Under the pieces are notes generated by a model that had not been told where the DNA came from, made no database searches, and was given only the letters and a program-made list of their open reading frames with translations. A DNA stretch of 64,000 nucleotides from Ricinus communis. Lineage: Eukaryota > Streptophyta > Magnoliopsida > Malpighiales > Euphorbiaceae. The stretch lies in NCBI RefSeq assembly GCF_019578655.1, contig NC_063265.1, forward strand, positions 15,486,285-15,550,284, in the 5' to 3' direction. The position numbers were made by a program, and so were the translations under genes. Below are positions 34,564-45,936 of this stretch, piece after piece; the first letter of the stretch is position 1; each line of letters opens with the position of its first letter.

Positions 34564-36450
34564 TTAAACATTAATCTTAAGTTTTTTATTTTTATTTTTC
34601 TCCTCTACTCGTATAATAACTAACATACTAAATGCCTCGTAACTATTAAAATTATCTTATTATTTTTTTGGTTTTATTATTGTGTTCATATGTTTATTTT
34701 AATTAATTACTTTATTTTTTAAAAACTAATTATAGATTATAATTAACTATAATTTAATTTGGAAATTTTAAACTTGAATGATAATTTTTTTTCCTCATGT
34801 TTGTAAGGAAGTGAATGAGTTCAAAACAATTCTTTTAATTTAAAAATAAAATTTAAATTATTAGATACTAACATTGTAATTATTTTAATATTTAAAGATT
34901 AAGTTTATAATAATTCCAAATGTTTGTTTGAAACCTCGGAAACTTCTTATTTTTAAGGATTCACTTTCTTTTTGTTTTGTTATTTTTGGGGGGATAGACA
35001 ACTCTGCCCCACCCTACAACAATTGTCCTAAGATCCCCATCTACAAGTTAACCATTGACTTTATAATTTGATTCCACTAACAACACATGGACCTTTTCTT
35101 TTGTTGCCCTTTGGAACATACAAATTTTATATTAAATAATTGTTTTCAAAAGATTAATAAAATTTTTGTAATTAATTTAGATATAAAAAAAAATCATTTT
35201 GTACCTACGATTTAATTATTTATTCTCTAATTTATAAATAAATAATCATTTTCAAGATATTATCAACAATGTTCAAGTGTAATGAAAAAATACCAAAACA
35301 AATATTATAGAACTAATTTTATAGCTTAACTTTTTCGTACTCTTCCTTTTATTACTTTTTAGTATGATTTAATTTCTAATTGAGGATGTAAAAATTAAAA
35401 TTGACTCCTTATCTAGCCTACAGAATCTACTTTTTTGAAAAACATTTCACAATAAAAATATATAAATTATTTTTGTATAATATTACTTATTATTAATAAA
35501 CACTATAATAATATCAAATCAAAATTTATTTTTTTAGTCATTAAATTTATATATATATATTATATTCTAAAAATCAGTTGTGCCACTGTTATATTTTATT
35601 ATGTTATGATGCTGTGAGTTTCTCCTATGATCCGGCAGTTATCAAGACATAATTAAATTATATATTTCTAGAGAAAATTCTGCTCATTTTTCTTGTAAAA
35701 ATGCTCAAATTTAGACTTGTTCAAAATTTCAGTAATCTTATATCTATCGAAAAATATTTTTTATATTTTTTTCTTAAATTTATAGTCTTTAAATTTTTTA
35801 AATTTACAGTGTTAGTTGATTTTGATTTTTTTTATTATTTCTAGATAAAACAATATAAAATAGTTAACAAGTAAAAAAAACTGAAAATAACTATATTATA
35901 AATTTAAAAAAAATAAAAAGGCCACATATTTTTTTAAAAAGTATATAATATAAATAATATTTTTATTAATTTTAATATATTAAAAATATTATCTTTAAGA
36001 CTAAAATTATTATTTAATTGAAAATCTAATTAATTAATTAATTAATATGATATTAAAATATAAAAATATATATTTTTAAAAGTAGAATTAGTGTTATTTG
36101 ATTTGAAAATTATTTATTAGTTAATATAATATTAAAATATAATAATATTATTATTTTTTAAAATTAAAATTAATATTTAATTATAAATATAATTTATTAA
36201 TTAATAAATTAATAAAATTATATAAACTTTAATTATATATATTAAAAAATATATATATATAATAAAAAATATATATATAAAAATTTAAATATGTACATAA
36301 AAAAAATTCAGATTTTGGATACATCAACATGTATATAAATTTGTAAAAGAGCATGTGGGTTTGAGTCTCCCCTGTTTTGAAAAATACTGTGGGTTTTATT
36401 ACATTAAATTGAAAAAGGAAAAAAGCAGCGGTACACAAACCAAAACCACG

Positions 36451-37095
36451 GGCAGTTTTTATGTCCAACGTTTTCAAAACAAAACAAGAAAAAACCTCTA
36501 ACGCAAAAACCAGCTGCTACTGCAACTGCTCACTCTCTTTTTATGTCCTTCTATATCTCTCTCTCTCTCAGTTCATCCATTTTAACGCCACCACTCCCTT
36601 GACTCTTTTCTTTTTTCTCCCTCTTTCTCTCTCTCTTAACTTTCTACATTGTAAAGCCTGAATATACGCACCAAATTATATACTATTTTTTTTTTTTTTT
36701 TTTCTTGGTATTCAGAAAGGAGTTTGCTTTTTCAGGGCTTACCCCGTTGATGGTACGTTTCATCAAGTTTAATCTTTCAGTTCTTGGAGTTTTCAACCAT
36801 TATATTTTCTGGGTTTTGTCCTAACTTTCAGTTTATCTACTGGGTATGTTTTCTTTACTTCGTTTACGCCAAGATAGCACCTCTTAATGATATTCTTCTA
36901 CTCATGAAAGTGCTAACCTTATATAATCATGCATTTTCTGAACTGGGTTTTCTTTGTTTTTTGAGTGTCTGTGAATCCAATAGGGAAGTCTATATTGTAG
37001 AGAAGTAGACAAAGACCTTTCTTTCGTTCTCTCTCTATCTCTTTTTCTTTTTGGGTTCATTTGGTATTTGGAGAATAGGGAAAGATTTTGGTTTG
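36451..37095 (+). promoter_or_regulatory. Promoter and 5' leader of the HRA1-like trihelix gene
   Basis: CT-rich stretches (36530-36645) resemble a plant 5' leader. A donor-like GTACGT follows an ATG at about 36750. Pyrimidine-rich DNA before the coding ATG (37020-37060) could contain an acceptor, so a 5'UTR intron is possible. I cannot place the transcription start. Confidence 0.4.
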
Positions 37096-38595
37096 ATGGT
37101 ACACAACGGTTTACCTGGTGGGATATTTTCTGGCATGGGATCAGGATTGTTAGGACTAGAAATGCCACTACACCAACAACAGCAGCAGCAGCAGCAGAAT
37201 CCTCAAAACCCACAGAACACTCATCAAATACACCACCCACAAATGGTAGCTTATGCTCACAACCATGAGTCTGATCACAACCCACAATCACAACAATCTG
37301 TTAAACATGCCTACAACCCATATTCCTCCTTAAATCCAAAGCCACAATCACCACTTAGTGATGAAGATGAGCCTGGTTTTACTGGAGATGATAGCACAGG
37401 TGATGGGAAAAGGAAGGTCTCTCCATGGCAAAGAATGAAGTGGACTGACAGTATGGTTAGGCTTCTTATAATGGCAGTGTTTTATATCGGTGATGAGGCT
37501 GGATCTGAAGGGAATAACGATCCCAGTACTGGCAAGAAGAAGGCAGGTGGTGGATTATCACAGAAGAAAGGGAAATGGAAATCAGTTTCAAGGGCAATGA
37601 TGGAGAAAGGGTTTTATGTATCTCCACAACAATGTGAGGACAAATTCAATGACTTGAATAAGAGATATAAGAGGGTTAATGATATACTTGGCAAAGGAAC
37701 AGCTTGCAAGGTGGTTGAGAATCAAAGTTTACTTGAGACAATGGATTTGTCACCAAAAATGAAGGAAGAGGTGAAAAAATTGTTGAATTCTAAGCACTTG
37801 TTTTTTAGAGAAATGTGTGCTTATCATAATAGTTGTGGTCATGGCTCAAATGGGATTGCGTCTGGTACAAATCATTCGCCAGAAATAGCCACAGATCAAT
37901 CTCATCCTCAACATCAGCAAGCATCTCACCTTCAGCAACAAAGGTGCTCTCATTCAACTGAAAATGCCCAATTTGCTACTATTTCCAGGACTGAAGCAGA
38001 GGGATCGAAAATGGCCAAAAGAATACGCAACGAAGAAGATGATGAAGAGGATTATGATGAGAGTGATGAGGATGAAGACGAAGACGAGGATGACGAGGAT
38101 GAGGCAATAGAAGGCACTTCGAGGAGTCAAAACAGGCATGGACATGAGGACGAAGAGGATCACGAGGAAAAACCTGCTCAAAAAAGGCAAAGAACAGGAG
38201 TGCATTCTTTATCATCATCTTTGATGCAGCAACTGAACAGTGAATTGATGGGGGTGATCCAAGATGGAGCAAAGAGTCCATGGGAGAAGAAGCACTGGAT
38301 GAAGCTGAGATCAATGCAGTTAGAAGAGCAGCAATTGAGCTACCAATGCCAAGCATTCGAGCTCGAAAAGCAAAGGCTGAAGTGGGTGAAGTTCAGCAGC
38401 AAGAAAGAGAGGGAAATGGAGAAAGCAAAACTAGATAATGATAGGAGAATGCTGGAGAGTGAAAGAATGGTACTTCTGATACGCCAAAAAGAGCTTGAAT
38501 TGCTTGATCTGCAACAACAGCAACATCATCATCACCATCAACAGCAACAACTTTCTTCGAACAAGAGGGGTGACCCATCTTCCATCACTGGATGA
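37096..38595 (+). CDS. Trihelix transcription factor, HRA1/At3g10040-like, single exon
   Basis: The first ATG gives 499 residues (MVHNGLPGGIFSGMG); upstream in-frame sequence has only a TTG. After a Gln/His/Asn/Pro-rich N-terminus (HQQQQQQQQ), a trihelix (Myb/SANT-like) DNA-binding domain covers about 107-215: WQRMKWTDSMVRLL, GKWKSVSRAMMEKGFYVSPQ, CEDKFNDLNKRYKRVNDILG. The following NSKHLFFREMCAYHNSC helix is characteristic of the GT-gamma group. Then come a strongly acidic tract (about 311-340), a basic KPAQKRQR likely nuclear signal (about 358-365), and a long helical C-terminus ending in Gln/His runs. Arabidopsis HRA1 (At3g10040) restrains the hypoxia activator RAP2.12; assignment here rests on the domain and on the trihelix/UMP-kinase gene nearby, because At3g10030 is HRA1's neighbour (from memory). 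The precise paralogue is not certain. Confidence 0.9.
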   Translation: MVHNGLPGGIFSGMGSGLLGLEMPLHQQQQQQQQNPQNPQNTHQIHHPQMVAYAHNHESDHNPQSQQSVKHAYNPYSSLNPKPQSPLSDEDEPGFTGDDSTGDGKRKVSPWQRMKWTDSMVRLLIMAVFYIGDEAGSEGNNDPSTGKKKAGGGLSQKKGKWKSVSRAMMEKGFYVSPQQCEDKFNDLNKRYKRVNDILGKGTACKVVENQSLLETMDLSPKMKEEVKKLLNSKHLFFREMCAYHNSCGHGSNGIASGTNHSPEIATDQSHPQHQQASHLQQQRCSHSTENAQFATISRTEAEGSKMAKRIRNEEDDEEDYDESDEDEDEDEDDEDEAIEGTSRSQNRHGHEDEEDHEEKPAQKRQRTGVHSLSSSLMQQLNSELMGVIQDGAKSPWEKKHWMKLRSMQLEEQQLSYQCQAFELEKQRLKWVKFSSKKEREMEKAKLDNDRRMLESERMVLLIRQKELELLDLQQQQHHHHHQQQQLSSNKRGDPSSITG

Positions 38596-39037
38596 ATTGT
38601 AACATAATAGGTTAAATCGAGTAGTTTCGTAGATGAAACAAGCTGTTTGTTTTGTATTTGTCTTTAATTTAATAGGTAAAAATTATCCTATTTTCTTTCC
38701 TCTGTTAAAATGTCTCAATGAAGGTAGGTAATACTTCTATATCTTCACTAATAAACAGATTTGAATTTTGGCGACCATTTCTAAAGGGGTTTCATTTTAG
38801 TATCAGATCAAGACATATGTTGTAATATTTCTCTAAATCAATTTACGATTAGGATTAGGTCAAGGTATCTGATACAATATCCTTCTCAATGATGACAAGT
38901 TTGCAATATGCAATAATTCTTTTCCTTCATTAATGAAATGGATATGTCGTCTTCCGAAAAAGAAAAAGAAAAAACCTTGCGAACTAAATAAAAGAACGAA
39001 CTCTGCTTAGAGAGGAAACAAATAGGGCCAGATAAAT

Positions 39038-39041
39038 AAAA
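39038..39041 (-). terminator. Likely Pol III terminator (T4) of the tRNA gene
   Basis: On the minus strand a TTTT run begins 16 bases after the tRNA 3' end, the usual Pol III stop signal. Confidence 0.6.
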
Positions 39042-39056
39042 TGGTTACATGAAGTT

Positions 39057-39129
39057 CACGCCTGGTGGAACTCGAACCCACAATCGTCTGATTAGAAGTC
39101 AGACGCCTTATCCATTAGGCCACAGGCGC
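39057..39129 (-). tRNA. tRNA-Arg (anticodon UCU), nuclear
   Basis: A 73-nt cloverleaf on the minus strand. The acceptor stem GCGCCTG pairs with CAGGCGT (one G-U at the top), followed by discriminator G. The anticodon stem TCTGA/TCAGA encloses loop CTTCTAA, so the anticodon is TCT, reading AGA. The T arm is GTGGG-TTCGAGT-TCCAC. Internal promoter boxes are present: A box TGGCCTAATGG and B box GGTTCGAGTTCC. There is no intron and CCA is not encoded, as expected for a nuclear plant tRNA. It lies between the convergent trihelix and pyruvate kinase genes. Confidence 0.97.
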
Positions 39130-40029
39130 TACTGCTTGAATCAGTATCCACAAAATGGCACGCGACACCATACAGTGAATGTCCTTTTGACGGTCGTTTC
39201 TCATTACCACAAGTCTCTCATCTCGCCACCCAAACGCCTCCTTCCAGTTAGTTGCCTATTGGGAGCAAGTGAAAGTGAGTTTCTTTTTTTATCTGAAACT
39301 CGTCCAATATTGCAATTCCGAAGGGAGTTAAAAAGGATCTTAAAGCATGCAGAATTCAAAAATAGAGAAGAAAACAGCTTTGTTGAAGCTAAAATAATAT
39401 TATATTCAAAAATTTATAAAGCCTGATAATAAAATAGTAATATCAAACGAGTCATAATGCTCCTTCTTTTGTATTTATTTCAGAAGTTAAAAAAAGAAAA
39501 AGAAATTACGTGAAAACTTTATTTAAAAATAGTGGACTTGATTTTAAATTTGGACGATAAATTAGATGCTCACTTTTTTTTTCTTATTTAATTTATCGGC
39601 GTGCAATAATAACAGCAAAGTGTAGATTGCCAAATGTTAACGGCATAGCAGCCCCATGGATGTTGCTGTCTAGGGTCAACTTAAAACTAACAAAAAACTT
39701 CCAACTCAATGAACGGCATTCACCATGTTAAACAAGATAAAATAAATTACTATTTTTATTATTATTATTATTATTAATTATAACTTCTGAACCGAACAGC
39801 AGAAAAGCTCAAAAAAAACTTTCAATTCCAACTGAAAATGGGAATCATGGATATAATTTCCATGGCATTCATCATTGTTGCGGACAAAAAATTACTTGTC
39901 AGTTTATATTCTTAATACATATTCCAAATCAGGAGCTAGTCCCAGACACCTCAAAAAGGTTACGGCGGCAGAATCCTCCACCGCCATCTGACAAAAGGTA
40001 TTCCCTAAAACATTTAGAAGAACTCAATT

Positions 40030-43000
40030 TTAATCTTCAAGCTCAATAATTTTAACCACGGATGCATCCCCAACTTTCTGGCAAACAACTACTCTGTCGT
40101 GCGACTTGATCACTCCAGAAGACTTTCCATGATCAAGAGCAACCTTCAGGACCGACTCATTTGTTGCACTTGTAGATTCAGCCTGCGAAGCCAACATACC
40201 ACACCAGATTTCATAATTTCATCAGGATAAAATGTTACTGAATACTGCGTGCTCTCATGGCATGACAAATGCATAATTGTGGTTACAGTTCACTCCAGTA
40301 AGTGATTGCAGAATATTCCCACTACACTACACACTCTTAGTACTTCAAAAATAAAAACAAATTAGTTATAACCAAAAAACTAGAAGCACATGCCATTTAA
40401 GCAATACCAACGAAAAACACAAGACTTTCACCAGACCGGCGATGATATGTTTTTTTTTTTTACCAAGAACAAACAGCCATTTAGATTTGAGTAATAATTA
40501 ACAACCACCTTGAAGACTATGATTCTATGTTCAAACAAGGGGCATAACATAAACCAAGTCCCGATTGCAAAAGAATAAATAAATGAACTTACAGGATGTC
40601 GTGGATCGGCAAGCATGGGGAAGAGACCTCTAACAATAAGTGATTGCCTAGCCTGAACATTATGTAGATAAGAATACAAACATTAGCTTAAATATCAGGA
40701 GCACGATATGAAGATATTTATAAAAACAGGTAAACAGAATAGAAATATTAGTATGAAACAGGTAAACAGAATAGAAATGTAATTACAAAAACATAATATG
40801 GTCAAGCTGTTATTCTTATCGTAAAATCTTAAAAGATATTTTGCTATTTCATGAAAAGCATGCAGCAAAATGGAACACTATCATCTTCTTTTCTCACACT
40901 ATGAATCTCATGAACAAGATGTTAAAATAAGCTCAACAGACGTGCACCATTTATGAATAATCAAATACACAGGAAATTAACTCAGCAAATACAAGACATT
41001 TGAGTTAAAGAGCATACTTCAAATGCCCCACTGAAGCTCCATTTCAGTTGATTTGTCTTAAGCCGAGGAATGACAACAGACAGAACTGGCATTGTTGGCC
41101 TGTACTTAGCAATCAATCTGCATAGATATTTTAGAAGTTTCAGAGGGTAGTCAATATGGATGTTACGTGTGAAATAGAAACTATCATAATGATTATTATT
41201 ATGATGATGATAACTTTAATCAACTGAATCTGGCTAAACTCGCTTGCATACAAAAAGATAAATAGGATGAATAGAAGTATACCTTGCAGCCCTCCCTGAT
41301 GAAGTGAAGCAAATAATGACAGAGGCCTTGACCTTAATAGCTGCTCGAACCTGGGCAAATATTAACTCTAGTTTAGAAAAAAAAACTAAAGAATATTGAA
41401 TTGATTCGACAGAAACTGGAGTTCAAGGCAAAGTAATCTGATTAAAGACAAATATGAGAATGAGAAAGCAATAATACCGCAGAAGAAGCAATTGATTCCA
41501 GGTGGGTCATTGGCTCTCCAACATATTTGACAGTTTTCTTGAAATACATGTCTTGGTTGAAAACTTTTTCTGCCTACAAGGGTTAAGAGAGATTAGAAAA
41601 AATTGAGCAAGACATGGAACATGATGCACAACTGCTTTAAAAACTAAAATATTTGCTGTCCCTCTGTTTGATTCACAATTGCCTTGATTTTATTTACTAA
41701 AGTTTCCCATTATAACACATATAGGGGAAACATTATGCTCATTGGCAGTCTGAAAACCTAGAGTATTGATAGAAACACCAGTAACACCATCAGAATGGAA
41801 GTGTCCGCTAATCCCTTTCTTAATCTTTTATTTCTTTTGCTGGACTAAGTACAACAGAGAATGCACTACCATACATCCAAATCCAATCCAGTTAAGTTTA
41901 AAGTTTTAAACACATAATAATAACCATCACATGAATTTAATCATCTAAAACTTGTTCAAGCCTAGAAATCAGCCAAGTTTCACGTACTGCTGAGTGCCAG
42001 GAGCAACTCCCATACATAAGAAAATAAATTCACTCTGTAGAGAGGGGTACATTAACCACCCTAGACTATGAAACTCAAAAGCATCCATTGAAGAACAGTT
42101 TTAAAGAATTTCCTTTCTTTCCACTAAACCAATTACTCAATTACCAACAGCTAAACCATAAAACTTACAAAAAGAAAGTAATGGATTTCCAGCATGCCAG
42201 AAGCTCAGTTTTCATTCAGAGACTAGACCAATTAATGAGTAATAATGCAATGGTGTCAAAAAGAACAAAGGAAAAACAAAAAGAGTTACCTCAGCACAAA
42301 TTTTACCAACAGTAGAAATGGTTTCAACAGGATACAGTCCACGAAGAGTCTCAGCACCAAGAAGAATTGCATCACTTCCTGCCCCAGTTACAAAAGGGAA
42401 ACAATGAGGTTTCACATGTTATACTTTTTTTAACAGTGCAGATGAGAACTGTGCATACAGAAAAGGAACACAAAGCACTCATTAACACAAGGGCACAATC
42501 CAACATGCACAACAAAAATGATTTCTTCCTATGGCACTTGCTTAGTGGACGCAATCAGCTATACATAAATATAAGGATGGACTTCAACAAGAATTGAAAA
42601 ATATATAACTAATAACATACCATCCAACACAGCATTGGCAACATCAGTAGCTTCAGCGCGAGTTGGTCTTAGGTTGTCAGTCATACTGTCGACAACACGA
42701 GTAACCACTGCTGGCTTTCCAGCCATGTTACACTTGTAAAGGGCAGCTTTCTGAAACAAGAACACCTGCAATACAAAGAAATAAGTTAACTGCACACAAT
42801 AGCTAACGAACTTTCTTGGCACTACAATTAACCAAGCACAAATGTGTAATCATACAACAACAAAACCCCAAAAAGTTAGCATTTGCAACATGCTCATCGT
42901 CCTACTAATTTCCCAAAATAGATAGCACATGATAGAATACACAGCAGATATTAAAGAAAAATGCATTATAATCAGTTTCATTTTAGCCTTCCAGAATTTT

Positions 43001-45686
43001 TTTTTAATATTTTCCCCAAATTGGCGATTATTCTATTACAAGAGAAAAAATGGATTATCCTGTGAAAAATTATAAAATCAAACATAGTAGTCTAAAGAGC
43101 TACTGGGTCAGATTAATTTAAAGAGTCACTGGGTTTTCAACCCTACCATCGCTTCCAATAGCATAAGTTCTACGGATGGTGGTAAATGATCCTAGTTAGT
43201 CCGTTGAGAAAATGGGAGCTGGTAGAAGCTTGCATAATTCAAAGAGAGGTTAGACAACAATTGAGGTAAGACAACACATGCTGTCCAGCTTGTAATTAGT
43301 TCTCTAATATAGTTTAGAGCACTCGTCCTCCACCCAAGTAAAAGACACCCACAGTAAAAATGTACTGTCAAAGAAACTGACAACATTTCTAAGCATATAA
43401 AAATGAAGCAGGGGAGCACAATACTTCATATATGCATCAGCAAAATCAAGCATAAGCAGATTTATGCCTCTTATAAACCACTTGATCAAAGGCACCATGT
43501 GTCTGGTCATTTGTTTAAATATATACAAAAAGAAGAGGAAAAAAAAGGGACCTTCTCAGGGGGAAGATCTATGCCCAAATTTCCACGGGAAAGGATAATG
43601 CCATCAGCTTCTTGTAATATCTCATCAAAATGAGTTAGTCCCTGAAAAAGGTCACTTTTACAATCCATTTACAAAAATTAACTACACCTAGCTAAATCAT
43701 TAGAAAAATAGTACAAGTGATACAAAAAGTAGTATATGCAAGTTACCTCTACATTCTCAATCTTGGCAAAAATTTGAGTCTGAGAGAGGTCTCCCAGCTT
43801 AGAGAGGTACTCACGGGCCTGCATTTCAGCAACAAGAAAACTGTCACTGAAGCTATATAGACAAATAGTCCAATTAAATAAAACAGAATGAAATTCTACG
43901 GTTTAACACCCCATAAGAACATATTTTTCCAATAGGATTTACTACCTGTCGTACATCTTCTGCATGCCGGGTATATGACAATGAGAGAAAGTCAATTTTG
44001 TTTTGAACTCCCCAGGTGCCTATAACCTGAAATTCAATATTCACTAGCACTTAATTGAAGAACACAGAGAAAAAACTTTAAGAAATTAAGAAATGAGAAT
44101 CTCTTGGATTGCACCATCTCTTAAACCGAACAAGCAAGAAGTAGGACTCACCTCCTTATCTTTATCAGAAAGAGTAGGCAACTCAATGCGAATTTGAGAG
44201 GCATGCATGGTGAACAATGCCCCTGCCAAAGTTGCAGAGTTCTTTATCACGCATACCACATCATTGCCCTTCACCTCAGAAACCTGCTCAATTCCAATAA
44301 CAGATCAACAATAATTAATAAGCTTATTTAGGTTGCTGGACATCGTAGTGAACAGGAAATTTCTTCCTAAAATAGTTTGGTGTGTACGAGTGCATGCATG
44401 TAGCCCATATGACTAAGTTCCTTTAAACTCAATTTTACTAGTCAACAAAAAAATTTAATATTGAATTTCTTTCAACCAATAAAATCTTTTGTTTTCTGAA
44501 TGGTATTGGAACAATGCAAGCCGGAGTCCAAGTTCAACTTCCCACCAACAAAATCAAAGCACAGTGGAAAGAACTAAATGTAATAATTACAGATTAACTA
44601 AAAGACATCCAATCCCCTAGCAACCTAAGCATCAAAAGGAAAAAGGGCAAAAACAAACAAAGAGCTCTATTTTGAATTAATCCTCTGGTGATCTTTTTAT
44701 TACCTCCAGCCACACAGAGGTAGTTTCACTACCAGTAAATAGGTATTGGCCGACAAAAATGGTATCTCCTGGCTTCACTGCCTGCAAAGACCAAAGTAAG
44801 GTTTAGTTGTTGCAAAAGCAAATAGCATAATCATACTTCATAAATAAACGTTCCCTTTGATATAAGAAGACACTCAGTTTCATAAAAGTTGAGACTGACA
44901 ACATTAATAACGCAAATTATTTCTGCAACCAACAAACAATGATTAAACACAATCATTAGGTATATATTTACAGAACCTTTGATAGCCCATCGAAATTGAT
45001 GGGCAATAATTCTGATGAAGCTTCTTGATCCTGATTAGGTGTTAAAACAACAACACCTTCTGCTAGTAGTGAAATTGATTTCTCACTTTTATTAACAACC
45101 TGCAACTCAGGCCCCACTGTGTCCAGCATAACCTAAACAAACAGTATCCACTTTAATATAACAAACAGTAAAATCACATTTACAAATTCTGAAATTAAAT
45201 ATATAAATAAATTTAAAATAAACATACAGCACAGAGTTTCTTGGTGCTTTTCACAGCAGCCTTCAAGTTTTCAAGTGTTTCTTGGTGATACTCGGGATCA
45301 CCCCAAGAAAAATCAAACCTGGCAACTGGCAATCATACAAAACGCATATCAAAATCCATTTCGATGATAGAAACATCAAAACGACACCAGAAAGAACAAC
45401 ATAAATAAATTAATTAAAATGAATCTCACCGGACATTCCGGATTTGAGGCAGCCGGAAATAACATCTATCGATCGAGATTTAGGGCCAAGTGTACCTACT
45501 ATCTTAGTCATTGCCGGAAAAAAACTCTGCAACAAAATAAAAATTAATCTAATCAAAAACCGAAACTCAACCAAAACTAAAAATTAAAATACAGATCTAA
45601 AACACGAGGACACTCACAGATTTTGATGGCTCGAGGATTGACGCCATCCTTATCGGCTCCTCGAGAAGCAAGTGACTCGAATGCAT
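40030..45686 (-). CDS. Cytosolic pyruvate kinase, plant-specific divergent subclade, 16 exons
   Basis: Exons (minus): 45686-45618, 45526-45430, 45325-45228, 45132-44977, 44781-44704, 44283-44152, 44026-43946, 43818-43747, 43641-43552, 42765-42621, 42378-42290, 41573-41478, 41350-41283, 41117-41018, 40652-40593, 40182-40030; 1584 nt including the stop give 527 residues. All junctions are GT-AG and keep frame. It matches the Arabidopsis At2g36580/At3g52990 type (start [14 protein letters not shown], end KIIELED). No transit peptide is evident, so it should be cytosolic, converting phosphoenolpyruvate and ADP to pyruvate and ATP. The catalytic-type lysine is in FAKIEN (K256). Several usual active-site residues differ: FDFSWG where NFSHG is usual, DTVGPE for DTKGPE, SRGNLG for ARGDLG. 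A second in-frame ATG at residue 14 (MASILEPS) could also serve. Intron 11 (41574-42289) is the longest internal gap besides 42766-43551. Confidence 0.95.
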
Positions 45687-45930
45687 CTTCGCTGATTAAT
45701 AATAAAATTAAACTGACAAACACCAAACCGAAACAGAGATTCAGAGCTTCGATTTTTAGTATTTGGCGTGAATCGACCGAAGCGTATTTTTTATGTAATA
45801 CCAGTGTTTTAAAATAAAATTCTAACCTTCGAATATGCTCTTGTTCAGCGTCTAATGCTTTACTTTTATTTTCTTCGAAAACCCGGTTCTCTGTTTTTCA
45901 AGATTCAATGCTTCTAGGTCTCAAGTGCGA

Positions 45931-45936
45931 CACGTG
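45931..45936 (-). promoter_or_regulatory. G-box (CACGTG) upstream of the pyruvate kinase gene
   Basis: CACGTG lies 245 bases upstream of the start codon, in the context GACACGTGGC, which also fits an ABRE. A second CACGTG lies at 46657-46662. These bind bZIP/bHLH factors in plants; function here is inference. Confidence 0.4.

Larger units (their letters stand above)
29940..36450. other. 6.5-kb AT-rich intergenic region between divergent F-box and trihelix genes
   Basis: The proximal 300 bases are the F-box gene's 5' flank. The rest is extremely AT-rich and holds no gene. Within it are the foldback element (31624-32580), a cluster of GGCCCA motifs (34489-34563), a G-box CACGTG (33957-33962) and an oligo-T run (about 34199-34218). 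Confidence 0.6.

Noticed and set aside
37051..37095. N-terminal extension of the trihelix protein
   Set aside because: It depends on a TTG start; the first ATG at 37096 is far more likely in a nuclear plant gene.
37954..38356. Minus-strand frames over the trihelix coding region
   Set aside because: Shadows of the acidic GAT/GAA-rich codons of the real plus-strand gene.
39049..39426. Open frame beginning MKFTPGGTRTHNRL
   Set aside because: Its start is the reverse complement of the tRNA-Arg gene; the rest has no similarity, so it is not a protein gene.
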